Origin: Phytophthora sp. 'mugwort'
Lineage: Eukaryota; Oomycota; Peronosporomycetes; Peronosporales; Peronosporaceae
Length of the DNA stretch: 64,000 nt
Assembly: GCA_033558025.1 (NCBI GenBank)
Contig: JAUCEF010000003.1
Location: forward strand, 3,002,001-3,066,000
Reading direction: 5' to 3'
A program made the translations under genes and the position numbers. This document shows, piece by piece, positions 1 to 11,584 of this stretch (position 1 is its first letter; each line of letters starts with the position of its first letter). The notes below the pieces were generated by a model. The model made no database searches. It was not told the DNA's origin and was given only the letters and a program-made list of their open reading frames with translations.

Positions 1-100
1 ATTAGAAACGGTTAGCCCTATTCTCCTTGTTAAATAAAGCTAAGAAAAAAAACTGCCGGTGTAATGTGCTGGCTATTACTACTCTCGTGCTTCGTTACAG

Positions 101-3100
101 ATTGCCAGTCTCGGATCGAGTTGCAGTAGTGCGTTGTCTACTGAGCCATTGAGACGACGAGTGGTGGCTCGAGCCATCGCTCCTCGTCTTAGATTCTCGT
201 CTTCCACGCTGCAATTCAATCGCTGTGATATCACTCGAGAAGGGATTTGTGAAGTTCCCTATACGAAGCAATTCGTGTCAACAGAGGCGAGTTGGCACCA
301 GGTGAACAAGTGACAATTCGAGTGAGTTTCTTACCATCGGATGCTCGAATACACTGAAGACGAGTTACCGTTGCTTGTCGATGGAGAACCGTTGTGAATC
401 TGAGCTTACGAGGCGAAGGGATCCACCCGCACTTGTCGTTTTCAACGAATCGAGTCGTTCTTCCGACAGTGCCGTTAGGAGTCGTAGCTACCGCCAAGTT
501 TCAAGTATACGCAACAGGTTACGACCATCTGGAGCTCGCTTGTCGGGTACCACTAGACACGTCACGTGCTCCGTTAACGGTTATTTTTCCTCGTGGGAAG
601 ACGCTAAGTATGGCGTGTCCGAAGCTTCCAGTCGAGCTGCAATTCTCCAGTTCGAGTAGTGTGGCGTTTAACGCCCGTCTCGAGTTCTTCGACACGGACG
701 GCAACTCGTTTGCATTACCCGTAGCTGGAAGTGCCGAGAATTGTCTGTTTACTAACTACCATTTCCTTCAGACTCACGGTTTAGCTGCCGAACTAGAAGA
801 CGAATTAAATGACACGTCGGAGTCTCTAGAAACCGGTTCTACCGTCGTAAAATCTACCAAGGAACATCGTGGATCAACTAGCAATACGAGTCTCGAGTCG
901 GATGGGAAACGCACGCGTGGATACCAGTTCTACACACACGCAACAGGTCGTTTCCCTGTGTATTTGCTCTCAACTCGACAAGTTCAAGCAGAGTTCGACA
1001 AACTCAAGGAATCTCAATTAACTCCAGTGCAACACGTGACAACAAATGGGTTTGTGACTGTAGATCCGTCCACGGGTCTGGAAGACGAAGCTCCGAGTTC
1101 CAGTAGTCTCACGTTGTTCACAGAAGGTGAAATCCAGTTCGTGCTGCAATACCTCAATGCCAATTTCCTTCGGACGCCTGTCACTCGTTTCCCTGAAGAT
1201 TTCGCTGACACTGCTGGACGTCCATTGTATGAACTCCTCGACATGATTTGTCTCAAGAAGCCTGGAGGTCTTTCAGTGCCTAGTTTTCGAGGCTCTAACG
1301 GCACTAACAAGCGGAAAACTGGAGACGCTACTTCGACACCAAATGGGAAAGCTTCTGGACCGAGTACAACGTCAAATGCTTCGGCGTCTGTGGCTCAACC
1401 GTCGAAAAAAGACCAGCTGACTCAATACACGGCTCAATACGTCGAACTGCTCAAGTTTCTTCGCGCATTTGGAGCTATGGTACACGACGTGTTTCCTGAG
1501 CATTTATTAGCTCAAGAGTTTTATGTACGAGCTTGTGAGAACCCACAAGCTGATCCTGCTCTTCTCTCTTCGCCATCGTATGCCACATTACCATTTGTAG
1601 CAAGACGTCGCGTGTTTCAAACCGAGTGGTTGGCTGCGAGTACGGAAGCATGGATGAAAGTCACTTACCAAGTGATCAAGTGTTTTTTACTCTCTCGTAT
1701 CACATGGAAAGGGTATCAGATGCAACAGCTTCAAGACGACAAAGAAAATGGCTCTGGAGAGATGACAAGTGCTAGGAATGACAAGCGAAAAGGAGACAAA
1801 CTGACGTCTGGTCGAGCGTGTCAAGGCAGTAACGTGTATAGTGAAGCTGAGATGGTCTTGATCCAGTGGCTCTGTGACCGTGTAGGATCTCTTCATAAAC
1901 CTCAACACCCAGTCACGACAACGCTCGTGACTCTACTGGAGACTCAGCTCGTGGATCTCAGTCGAGACTTGCGAGATGGTCGCTGGTTGTTTCATCTCGT
2001 GGCAGCTCGTATCCCGACGCTTTCAGTGGATTAAAATGCTTATCATTGCTTCCTATGGATGCCCGAGACGACCAGTTCTCGACCACGAAGACCTCTTTCA
2101 GCTGTTCAGCTACAGCATCAACGGCGGTTTTGCTGCAAACGTTAGGAACTTTTGGACTCGACTTTGGTCTGAATCCAGTACGGTTCTTGCGACGACATAC
2201 TGGTCGAGAGACGCTGTTGCTGCTCCTTCACTTGCAACAGACACTGCCACAGGTCATTCCAAAGGCTACGATCGAGTTTCGAGCCGGTTTGGGTCAAGTG
2301 ATGGAAAAGACCATTGAGTTTAAGAACCCAAGCGCTCGTTTTCTTGGATGGAATGGACCGTAGTTCTGGTACTTTCAGTGCGAACGCACGCGTCTGGGAC
2401 GGAGGCCAGTGCCTACGTCAGTGACTTTACTATCGAGTCGAACGATCTTGTACTGGATCGAGGCAAAACTGTGGCGTTTGTGGTCACTTTCCGCCCACGA
2501 TTCTCGAGAAAAGTCCGCACTCAACTCGTGTTTCAAGCTGTGCGAGGAGATCTCACAGGAACGACGTCATTGGGTGGCGGTGGTGCGACGATGGTGTTCA
2601 TGTTGGAGTCGAACATCGTGCCATGGAAACCTGTGCGTATTTTCCAGCTTGAGACCAAAATGTATGAGAAACGAGTTGAAGAACTCACAATTGAGAACCA
2701 GTTTCCAGCCAATGCAAACTTCAAATTGTTCATGACACAGCAGCAAATAGCTCCATCCGGGACAGAACTTTTGACTGGAATGACTGGCTCTGGGTCGTCC
2801 ACTATCGCTACAAGTGTCTCGCCATCTTCACGAGGAGGAAATCGACGTCGTTCGGTCCAGGACCGACCCGTAGGTAATCCAGATGGCAACCGTTTGTCAA
2901 TTTTTGGCATAAAGTCCGATATCGCTACGTTTGTGAGAAGAAAAGCAAGTATTACTAACAAGAACCGACGGGAGGACGGAGACTTTTCATGGTGTATTGG
3001 AGCAGAGCAACCTTTCTATCTGCCTGACTTTTGGCACCTCAGGGAGTTCTGGTAGTACCAACATTAGTAGCGATGACCAATCTGGTGTGGAAGGCTTGTC

Positions 3101-5980
3101 CGTCCCAGCTTCGGGGCTTAGTGGAGCTTCAGTGGCTATCCGAAAGAACGGATCTGCTAAGATTAAGCTTGAATTCTTGCCTCTGGTACCTGGGAATTAT
3201 CGCTGCCAGCTTTTGTTTCTGGATGAAAACATTGGCGAGTTTCTCTGAAGTGCACGCCGTCGCGAACCTCCCAGCGAGTCTGGAAACGTAGAAATCCGAT
3301 GTGAAGCTTCCACTCCAGCAGGGACAGGAGCTCGGTTTCGTTTCCTTGGAGAGCTGACGATCCCAGCGAAGAATCCGTTACTAAACCGAGCACTAGCCAC
3401 CTTTCGTAGAGCGTGCAAATGGCCATCTGCGTACAAATTAAAAGAGGGACTCAAACGATGCGAAGAAAGTCACCACACGAGCTTGTGGACTTTAACTCGC
3501 CATTCTTCACCGCAAACGTGCCAGATTTGACACTTATTGGAGCTGGAAAAGCTTTGCCAGCCTCGGGGAGATCGGACGGGTCTGGCATCGATTCAACTGG
3601 CTCAAAGGTTCCTCTCAAATCGAACCAAGCACGACTCGGCACGCCCCGCTCGGTCCTTGCTGGTACGAATAGCGTTTTGATTGATTTCCAGCCAAAAGGA
3701 GCTGGTCGCTATGCTTATAAACTGCTTCTGCGGTCTCGAAATACGATCTGTGTGAGCACCGACGTTCGTGTGTACGACGTCGTGGCCAAAGTCAAGGAGC
3801 CGAATGTGAAGACGCAGTTGGAATTCGTGGCGCCAGCTCGACACAGTATCGTTCAGGAAATTCCTCTCTCGAATCCGACGGACAACCGGGTCGCTTAAAG
3901 CCATCTTCAGCACTGACAACGCGCGTAGTATGACTGGAAAAGCCTCTTGTGTCAAATGTTCTCGGGTCCTCCGTCGCTAACCGTCCTAGCAAAGCGTTCA
4001 GCGACGTATCCATTCACGTTTACAGCGTCCTGAATTCATCACGAGATTAAGACATTTGTGCTTTTGAATACGTCGACACAACAGCAATTTGACTTTGAAT
4101 TAAGTGGCTACGGTGAAGAACCTTTGGCTCAAGACCACGTCGTCTTGAACTGCCAGGATCGTGCACAACTTTGACGTGTTCCCACTCTCCGGAGGTGACG
4201 CGAATGCTGCTTAAGTATTTAAAGTCGATCGGATCTACGATATGTTTTTTTTGTTGGAGCGTCCACGATCACGGTACCTGCTAGTAGCAGTACGAACCGA
4301 ACTGTCCAGTATCCACTAACCTTCCGTCCACTAATCAGCGGCTCATACTTTGGGTCGTTCACCTTCACGAATGAGACTACGAATGAATATCTCTGGTACA
4401 CTATAGAGGCATCTGTTAGTCCACCGGAACCTGAGACAACACTCGAGATGCGAGCACCTGTGCGTGAAGCAGTCGGCGTTGAAATTGGCTTGGCCAACCC
4501 TTTAGAGAGCGAAACTATCTTCACTGTCGAGCTGCGTGGTCGAGGACTGCTTGGACCTATAAGCTTCATGGAAGCTCATCAGTCTGGTGTCTACGAGTTG
4601 GTGTATTCTCCTCTGCTTGTGACGAGTGGGAAGGGAGAGGAAGGCGCCGTTCGCTTCTCGAGTGGCGCTGTCGGTCAGTTCTGGTATCGCTTGAACCTCA
4701 TCGCTGAGTCTGCGCCGGCTCAGACTCTCGATGACATGTCGTGTGCTGTCGGAGACGTCTGCACGCAGCCGTTGTGGCTTCAGAACCCGAGCGATCACAA
4801 GCTGCAGCTCCAGTATCGCATCGGCACGCTTAGTTTCTTCATCAAAGGCTCGAACGGTAACAGCGCCGAGTGTCATGAAGCAGGTTACAGCACGTCAATG
4901 AAGCTGCCTCGACGCTCTTCACGTTCAAAAATCCCTTTGCTGCTTCGCTTCGAGTTGACGTCAAATTGGTCGCTGAGACGTCGGATAAGTCGCCACCTTG
5001 TTCACCTCATGGCTTCACGCCATCCCCCATGTTTGATATGCTCCTTAAGAAACGTCGCGTGATGCTGGAAAGCTTTGGACTCCTCCAGGTGCCGATTTCC
5101 TTCTTACCACGTGCAGTGAGTGAAATGCGTGCTGAGCTCGTGCTTGTGGTGGAATCGAGATACCCGTTGGGTGGTGTGGCTGAAGCTCCTCTTCACCCTC
5201 GAGTTAGCTGTGTTAGCCTGTCAAGCACGTGATTCAGTCGAGAAACGTGTGGAATGTGAGCTACTGGCAGCACCGGATGGGATGGTACTGACGGACGAGA
5301 ACGTCACGGCCGGGTGAGAGATTGATGCTGATCGTTTCGGACCCATGGCCACAGCGACAGCAATTGAACGCGCGTTAACAGTGACACCTTTGTCTGCAAT
5401 GTCTTCAAGCTCAAGATCGACCTTTATCCTTCCGTACACGATTCGGTTCGAGCCTCTGCGTCCGTATCGAGGGACTATCGCGCTGTTGGTGAAGAAGAAA
5501 AGTGGCGGTTTGTGGCGCTTTGACGTATCGTTGGATGGAGGCGACCCGCCGGTAGACGACGTGCTGTCCATTGAGTCGAGTTTGAACCAAACCTCGTCCG
5601 TCAGTTTCCAGCTACGCAACCAGTTCCGACAGTCTGCAGCGTTTCTAGCCGAGTTTTCAGCTTGTTCATCAAGCGCATTCACGGTTTATCCAGCAGAAGG
5701 CGACTTGCCACCGTACGGGAGTGAGGACGGCGCCGTCTTCGTTGTGTCGTTCACACCTACGGGATATGGCAAGATGCAGTCGGGGCAGCTTGTGATCTGC
5801 ACGGAGGAGATGCAGTGGACATTCAACGTCAAAGGCGTGTACCCCGACGCGACGTCCAGTAACAGAGTCAGTGGTCCCGCTAGTAGTTTAAGTCTGAGCT
5901 CGAGTGCCTCTCGCGCAAAGTTGGGGATCACCGATCAACAGGTAGACAAAGTTCGAGCACGCAACACCAGAAGACAGTAG
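101..5980 (+). pseudogene. CFAP47: CFAP47-like flagellar protein gene, broken by frameshifts, 5' end outside window
   Basis: The conceptual product resembles CFAP47, a very large axonemal protein of cilia and flagella built from ASH/MSP-like immunoglobulin folds with one calponin-homology (CH) domain. The longest open piece is 394-2034 (546 codons): ASH-like segments first, then a CH-like start around residues 481-546 (VLIQWLCDRVG, RDLRDGRWLFHLV). The reading continues in other frames at about 2046-2363, 2348-3055, 2997-3248, 3413-3898, 4448-5062, 4966-5232 and 5345-5980. The last piece has the family-like C-terminal region (FTVYPAEGDLPPYGS, YGKMQSGQLVICT, QWTFNV). Coding similarity before 394 extends back to about 101, where a pyrimidine-rich ...TTCGTTACAG looks like an intron acceptor. 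At least six frame changes cannot be explained by GT-AG introns at every junction. Pseudogene is the likeliest reading; a poor assembly is the alternative, but genes further right are intact over 2.5 kb. Family call is fairly secure, gene status less so. Confidence 0.72.
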
Positions 5981-6033
5981 ACATATTGGTGAATGAATAT
6001 CCTTACGATAAGTTTTACGAGTATTTCTCTCTT

Positions 6034-6960
6034 TTACTGAGAGTTAATACGACCGGTATCAAATCTGCCTTCGGGTGAGATCAACGCGTGGCTAAACACG
6101 TTCGCGACGTTCTCCAAGCTGCCCACGAGCTGTCGCATCGGCGTCAACAGATCGATCTTGGACTCAAGTCGCAGTACCCGACCATTAGTTTCATCCCAGT
6201 CGAACCGGACAGATCCTCGTCCTACTAGTCGCTGGTTCAATAGTCTCTCAGCAAGTGGAGACACGTTGTGGCTTACCAAATGGGGGTAAAGCTGACGTAG
6301 CGTGTTCTCGGTAATGGTGAGACTGACAGTCGTGACAGCAACAAGAGACCCACCTGGGACCTGTCGCAACCTCTTGAGTTGGACTTGAACGTCGTCATGA
6401 CAAATTGAAAAGAATTTCCACTTCTCAAGGAGCTCCCCAGCACCAGAAATGCTTCCGTCCGTCATATCTACCGCCATCGTCTTCTCTAGAAACTCCAGTT
6501 GAATGTTCTGCTTAGTCTTGTCCACTGGCGCCTGGTATCCGTGACGGAAATGTCGGAAGTACTCGGTCGCAACAAACCACACATTCTGGTGTGTCAGTGA
6601 GTTCGTGATTTCCAATCGCTTGACTTCCAGGTCCTCAATTTCTTTATGCAACTCTTGAATGCTCTCGCTCAGATTGTCGGCGTGTTGACGTTGGCGTTTC
6701 CGGTATTTCGCCTGGTTGATGCGACATCGTTCTCGTCGACCAGCGGAGATCTTCACCTTGCGTCTCGCCTTCGTCTCGAAATCGAATTCTTCGACATGAA
6801 TTGAGGTTTCTGATGTGAACAACCGAAAGGAGGGCAGACGTTTGAGTCCGATGAAGTTGCTGTCTTGGACATGGAGAGGGGCCACGCGCTTTACGACGCT
6901 ACCGATGACGGTGTCGCTGAGTGGAAATCTGTTGGGCGGAACGAGGAAGCTGCTGGTCAT
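6034..6960 (-). CDS. bZIP transcription factor with Cys in place of the invariant basic-region Asn
   Basis: This 308-residue protein has a bZIP domain at about residues 66-120. The basic region is rich in Arg/Lys (RRKVK, RRERCRINQAKYRKRQRQ) and is followed by a zipper with heptads L97, L104, L111 and I118. Aligned to the canonical N-x2-A-A-x2-C/S-R signature, residue 79 is Cys where other eukaryotes have Asn; this Asn-to-Cys change is known from oomycete bZIP families. The C-terminal 190 residues contain conserved blocks (ATEYFRHFRHGY, TITENTLRQLYPHL, VRFDWDETNGRV, KIDLLTPM) also present in the copies at 8880-9250 and 10476-11584. The start at 6960 is supported by alignment of the N-terminus (SSFLVPPN) with the other copy (SSILYPPN). 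It should be a nuclear DNA-binding dimer; targets cannot be read from sequence. The gene is intact, single-exon, and has a conserved element about 115 bp upstream. Confidence 0.9.
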   Translation of the reverse strand: MTSSFLVPPNRFPLSDTVIGSVVKRVAPLHVQDSNFIGLKRLPSFRLFTSETSIHVEEFDFETKARRKVKISAGRRERCRINQAKYRKRQRQHADNLSESIQELHKEIEDLEVKRLEITNSLTHQNVWFVATEYFRHFRHGYQAPVDKTKQNIQLEFLEKTMAVDMTDGSISGAGELLEKWKFFSICHDDVQVQLKRLRQVPGGSLVAVTTVSLTITENTLRQLYPHLVSHNVSPLAERLLNQRLVGRGSVRFDWDETNGRVLRLESKIDLLTPMRQLVGSLENVANVFSHALISPEGRFDTGRINSQ

Positions 6961-7075
6961 GGGAAACGAAGCTTGAGGTGTAGGCGAGGGATTCGGAAGT
7001 GACGACTCAGCACTTCGTCAGACCATTTGAGACCTATCGTAGGTATACAGTACCATCGACTGAGTAATTTTGTGC

Positions 7076-7096
7076 GTCATCACTGATTACGTGCTG
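7076..7096 (-). promoter_or_regulatory. Conserved upstream element of bZIP genes, copy 1
   Basis: On the minus strand this reads GCACGTAATCAGTGATGAC plus two flanking bases and lies about 115 bp before the bZIP start at 6960. The same string with one change sits about 89 bp before the start of the second bZIP gene (10366-10386), and a third copy is at 11993-12011. The core GTAATCA-GTGATGAC is an imperfect inverted repeat of GTMATCA half-sites, as expected for a dimeric factor. A second shared block lies slightly upstream (GCGATCGCTGTTGAC here, GCGATCCCTGTTGAC at about 11966-11980). Role as a binding site is inferred. Confidence 0.5.
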
Positions 7097-7099
7097 TGC

Positions 7100-7780
7100 T
7101 GTCAACAGCGATCGCGTGCACGCAGACGATCACGGTCTCCGATGTGCAGCCGTCGAAAGGGCCCTGTACTGAAGTAAAAAAATGACAGTCGGGAGAGAAC
7201 AAAGACTGCGTTCTCTGCCAAACGTTTAACGAAAGTGGCTTAACCTGAACTCAAGTTTTTTGGCAAATCTGGTGTAAAATTATCTGTCCCTTCTTTGTGT
7301 TTCTGTATTATACCAAGTTGGTAAGTACATTTGCGTTTTTTTGTTCTTGACGCTGTCACGACTCACGTTGCGTCTTGCTAGCTGCTGGCCGCAGTCGACT
7401 TCACGGCAATTCATTTCCTGCGTTGATCGTCAACGTGTTCGATGCTAAGCTCGTCTTGGCCTACCGTACTGTCGTATAGTCTGCTTGCCATGAGCCTTTG
7501 GGATGTGCCACAAACGGCAAAGGAAGCTGCGAGACGATTGTGGTTTGTACTGTACTCACGTCAGCGGTGAATGCATTAGGAGGTACTGTATACCTCACGG
7601 ATGCGTGACGAGCACCCAAGAGAACACTTAACGCGTATATAACGACGTCAACAATGATCGAAATCATAACGCAAAAGGCGATGCTGTCTGAATGCAGCTT
7701 TAAACTAAACTGTGATTCTGCTAGAATAGTCGCCTTTATTAGCTGAACAGCAGAGGTATCTGCTACCGACTCTTGAATCT
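7100..7780. other. Intergenic, nothing recognised
   Basis: Between the bZIP promoter and the downstream end of the Uma2-like pseudogene I see no convincing coding region. A 68-codon minus-strand reading (7461-7667) has no family features and is probably chance. Confidence 0.4.
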
Positions 7781-7786
7781 CGTATA

Positions 7787-8831
7787 CTACTTCCTTGATA
7801 TACTCACACCAAAATACGATCTTGAATCTAGAAGAGTAGCGGCAAGCGTGCCTTCAAAATCCAATTTGTTGTCATATTGATGGCCGCCCAGCACCACCAT
7901 TCGGATCGAGGTATTCTTCCACACAAAAGCAAATTCACTTGCCTCAGGCACGCAGCTCGGACGCAAGGTTGAGGGTAATACAACGTAACTAGCACGCACA
8001 TATTCGGCTAAGTCAACGATGTCAATAATGACCTTGTCGGGCCACCCTGTTGGCAACGGCGCGTTCACAGGCAGTCTGAGCACGCGCCTCGAATCAAAGA
8101 CGACTTTATGAGCTTGCTGATCAACAGTCCCAATGTAGAATCCGTGACGAACGGCCTTATTAGGAAGGACAGCGTTGGGAGCGTCTCCAACGTCGTAGAA
8201 TTCGTACGACCAGTAAGTCTGTCGGTGCGACATATTCACGCAGAGAATATACTGCAAACCAGGAAGCTGCCGGTACATTGGTAGCTTTGCGTATACCGAT
8301 CGCCACCCTTCATTGTGCATGACTTCGACGATCACAGTCACCTACTTATCGCGGAGGACACCTTGCGGCACTTGAGAGCCAGCGACGTTTCGTGGACGAC
8401 ACGAAAAGTCTGGTTCGTATGCCCTTTGTCGGCCGTCGAGGCCAGGCCCAATAATGTCCGCCATTCCCGTACTCCATACGTGGAAGTTGCCAGTTAATGT
8501 ACCCAACGGCGCATTCGTGGAGACACCCCATCGGATACTCCACGACCCAAACTTTGTCATCATCCCACACAAGCTGTCGGCGCCGGAGACCACGCGGCAG
8601 CTCGTCCAGCTGTGTGAATCGATTCCACGTCTCAAAAGATATACGCTCTGTGATAAGAATGGCGGTGTCTTCGTCGTCGTCGTCTTCTCCGCCCTTCCGA
8701 CGAGTATCGAGGTCGGTGATCTCGAGTTCGCGGCACAGCAGGCCTATAGCGTCCCTCACTGCCGCAGTTCCTTGTCGACCCATGGCCATCGAAGCAGTGC
8801 AGACCATCGTAGGCGCAACGTATGCATCCAT
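7787..8831 (-). pseudogene. Uma2-like PD-(D/E)XK nuclease-type gene, broken by a frameshift and a stop
   Basis: Two minus-strand frames make one protein. The N-terminal part (start 8831) has an acidic stretch (GGEDDDDEDTA) and the segment VWVVEYPMGCLHECAVGYINWQL. Near 8480-8490 the frame must change to the one reading FHVWSTGMADIIGPGLDG, then EPDFSCRPRN, followed by a stop at 8342-8344 and directly after it VTVIVEVMHNEGWRSVYAKL, QYILCVN. The order E-x-P...H, then E-P-D, then V-I-V-E-V...W, then K with a nearby Tyr resembles Uma2/DUF820-type restriction-endonuclease-like folds (acidic residues in EPD and VEV, Lys in AKL). The assignment is inference from motif spacing. The C-terminal part continues to 7787. 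Found beside the bZIP copies, it shows no sign of being co-regulated. Confidence 0.4.
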
Positions 8832-8879
8832 TGTCGCCCCGTCCCAGTTTCACGTTGCCTTCGCATAATTACTACTCAT

Positions 8880-9250
8880 GGAAAAACCTCGCCAAAAGCA
8901 TCCGCGAGATGAAGTGGAAAATTTCAAGAGCGGTAGAATCGGCATCAGAACGTTGTGCGATGCGCCCGGATGCACAAGAGCACGTGGCCGTGGCAACAGA
9001 GTACTTTCGATTGTTCCGCTACAGATACATGGCGCCCGCTGACCACGACAAGGTGAAAAATACCCGTCCAGCCCAACAGGCTCACGAGCAGCTCGAGTAT
9101 TTGCGAGGAAAATGGCTCGACGACAATGTTTGTGATGGGGAGTCCCCTTTAGAGAGCTGGAAACTGCTTTCTCTCCATCATAATGACGCTCGCCTCCAGC
9201 GCCTAGAACAGATCTGCGGAGACTATCTCGTACAGTGCACGCCAAATCGA
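8880..9250 (+). pseudogene. Truncated duplicate of the bZIP gene (no basic region)
   Basis: This segment is almost the same sequence as 10918-11275 of the second bZIP gene: AKSIREMKWKI, EYFRLFRYRYMAPADHDKVK, QQAHEQLEYLRGKW and ESPLESWKLLSLHH are readable. It begins in the zipper, just after the basic region, and stops at about 9250 in unrelated sequence (DYLVQCTPNR then TAG), so both DNA-binding residues and the C-terminal blocks are absent. Its left end lies within 50 bp of the start codon of the Uma2-like pseudogene on the other strand. It is useful as reference for the original reading frame: the T-run that breaks the second bZIP gene is not expanded here. Confidence 0.8.
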
Positions 9251-9253
9251 TAG

Positions 9254-10360
9254 GACCCCCCAAATCTGGTCGCACTTTTGCCTCTCTCTCTCGGCTTGTA
9301 GGGGGAATCAGAAACTGCTCTTTAAATATGTTCTTTTATTATGCATGGCAAGAGGGTATATGTTTTAACGTCTGCGATTTCAGCGCCTTTGGGGGTCCGC
9401 ATACAAATTGCCGGTTTCGGCAGCAGCGACAAAATTATAGTACCATACACCTTTTATGAACCGAATACAAAGCTCTATATTAAAATATCGTATTAGAAAA
9501 AAACAGTCGTGTTGCACATACTCGTCGCCACGGAAATTCACGACCTCAGCTCGAGCTAGGAAAGCGGTCGGCACCTAAAGGAGCCCAACGCTTTCAAAAA
9601 GCTCGTCGAGGAGCATGCGGATGGTTGGTCTGGCATTCAGCCACGCGGTGAAGCTTGGTGATGATAAATGTTGCTGATGCGATTCAAGGTTAGGGATTTG
9701 ATACTGGAGTGCACTGACCAAGACTGCAGCTCCAGTATTGCTCCTTCACTTTCACACAAAGTCTCAAAATAATTACAGCGAGGTGCCAATCATCGCAACA
9801 CGCAGTTTAATAACTATTTTATTGGCAAATTTGCAGTTCCTATCCGGCGTTTTTCATTCAACAGCATCTCAAATGAAAAAGAAAAGTTGCGGTTTGCTGG
9901 TCCAGAAAAGAAAAACCCTCCCAAGTAATATGTCACAGGCATAATCACGCACCCCGGAGAGCCCAGGTCGCACAAGAGTTTCCCTCTAATACAGCTGCTG
10001 AGTCAGGCAGTATATGTAAATTCAGCAAAGCGCCGCTTGCCGCTTCAGCAACGTCGTTCAAGCTGGCTGACTGGTCATATCATTGTTTTTCTATTATATT
10101 TTCAGAGGATCCCTGAAAGTTTCAAAGTTCTCTCCGTCTACAAGGATAACGTCCTTGCACACATCTAGTTGGCGCTCATGACATGACCCCCCCCCCACCC
10201 CAAGCTGGCACTTTATTGGCAATTTAACGAGTTTAGTTTTGTTTTTGCAGGAGTATTAAAAGACATTACTTTACATTGTTCTCTCACGTTATCCCTGTTG
10301 GCGTGGACTGGATAGCACTCGAATTCAAACGTACATGTATGGAGAACGCGATCACTGACG
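9254..10360. other. Gene-free spacer between bZIP copies
   Basis: No ORF here has recognisable family features. The stretch is moderately AT-rich and includes a C-rich run near 10186-10200. I see no terminal repeats or transposase remains. Confidence 0.4.
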
Positions 10361-10365
10361 ACGGT

Positions 10366-10386
10366 CAGCACGTAATCGGTGATGAC
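10366..10386 (+). promoter_or_regulatory. Conserved upstream element of bZIP genes, copy 2
   Basis: Reads GCACGTAATCGGTGATGAC with two matching bases before it. It lies 89 bp upstream of the bZIP start at 10476 and differs from the copy before the intact bZIP gene at one position. Surrounding promoter sequence is otherwise only partly alike, so the element stands out as conserved. Binding by the bZIP product itself is a guess. Confidence 0.5.
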
Positions 10387-10475
10387 CTGGAATCTATGCT
10401 GGTTTAATGGCTGAGAGAGACTTGAGTTGTCGTTCGTATTTCTCAATCCGACCCGCAGCACTCAAGTTACTAACC

Positions 10476-11584
10476 ATGGATAGCAGCATCCTGTATCCGC
10501 CCAATATCCACGCTCTTAGTGACAACATCATAGATGGCGCAGCACAACGAGTTGACTCATTCCGTAGTCGATTCGGCTTCATTAACGACGATGGCAGCAG
10601 AAAAGTGGGTCGCTACACCCAACCGAGGCAGACGTACTCCCCCGACCAGACAGACTCGTGCTCGCCGGCAGGGTCTGACGCGTACCCAACGACGAAGCTG
10701 TCATCGCAGGTCTTGATCGGCCGCAAGCGTTTACCGGATCTGGGATCAGTAGAAGATACGGCCACGCAGCGCACTGAGGAGAGCACACCATACATGACTC
10801 CTAATCAGATGATCTCCTCTACTAAAAAAAACGCAAGATGAAGGTTTCTGCTTCTCGACGGGAGCGCTGCCATATCAATCAGGCACGATACAGGAAGCAC
10901 CAACGTCAGCATGAAGGAGATCTCGCCAAAAGCATCCGCGAGTTGAAGGGGCAAATACAAGAGCTGAAGAATCGGCGTCAGAACGTTCTGCAGTGTGCCC
11001 GGATGCACAAGAGCATGTGGGTCGTGGCAACGGAGTACTTTCGATTGTTCCGCTACGGATACATGGCGCCCGCTGACCACGACAAGGTGAAAGATACCCG
11101 TCCAGCCCAACAGGCTCACGAGCAGCTCGAGTATTTGCGAGGAAAATGGCTCGACGACAATGTTTGTGATGGGGAGTCCCCTTTAGAGAGCTGGAAACTG
11201 CTTTTTTTTTTTTTTCACTTCATCATGATGACGTTCGCTTCGTCTCCAGCGCCTAGAACAGATCGACGGGAACTCTCTCATATCGACCACCACGGCAGTG
11301 CCACCATTACAGAGAACACGCTGCGTCAACTGTATCCGCATCTGGTAGCGATGCAGCCGCCTTTGGTTGACAAGCCATTGAATGAGCGGTTGATAATGCG
11401 CGGGTCTGTACGTTTTGGCTGGGACGCTTCGTGTGGGCGAATGATTCGAGTGGAGCCCAAGGTTGACGTGCTGACACCGATGCTAAGGCTGCTCGGCAGC
11501 TTGGAAGACACAGCTTCCGTGTTTGACAAGGCTTCGATCACTCCTGACGGCAGGATTGAACTAAAGAGGGTCAATAGCGGCTAA
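10476..11584 (+). pseudogene. Second bZIP gene, frame broken at homopolymer runs
   Basis: The start is ATG at 10476, matching the N-terminus of the intact paralogue (SSILYPPN, LSDNIIDG). The frame runs to a TGA at 10839-10841, just after an A8 run (about 10824-10831). A one-base shift there restores the bZIP domain: MKVSASRRERCHINQARYR, with Cys again at the canonical Asn position, followed by a leucine-type coil. A 14-bp T-run at about 11202-11215 shifts the frame a second time, and a compensating shift near 11300 restores TITENTLRQLYPHL, VRFGWDASCGRM and VDVLTPML. The roughly 85 bp between are read out of frame relative to both other copies. Either this is a young pseudogene or both runs are sequencing errors; the homopolymer positions make the second possibility real. 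Stop at 11582-11584. Confidence 0.72.

Noticed and set aside
8315..8912. Plus-strand ORFs of 60-152 codons near the Uma2-like gene
   Set aside because: Shadows of the minus-strand reading, which alone has motif-like residues.
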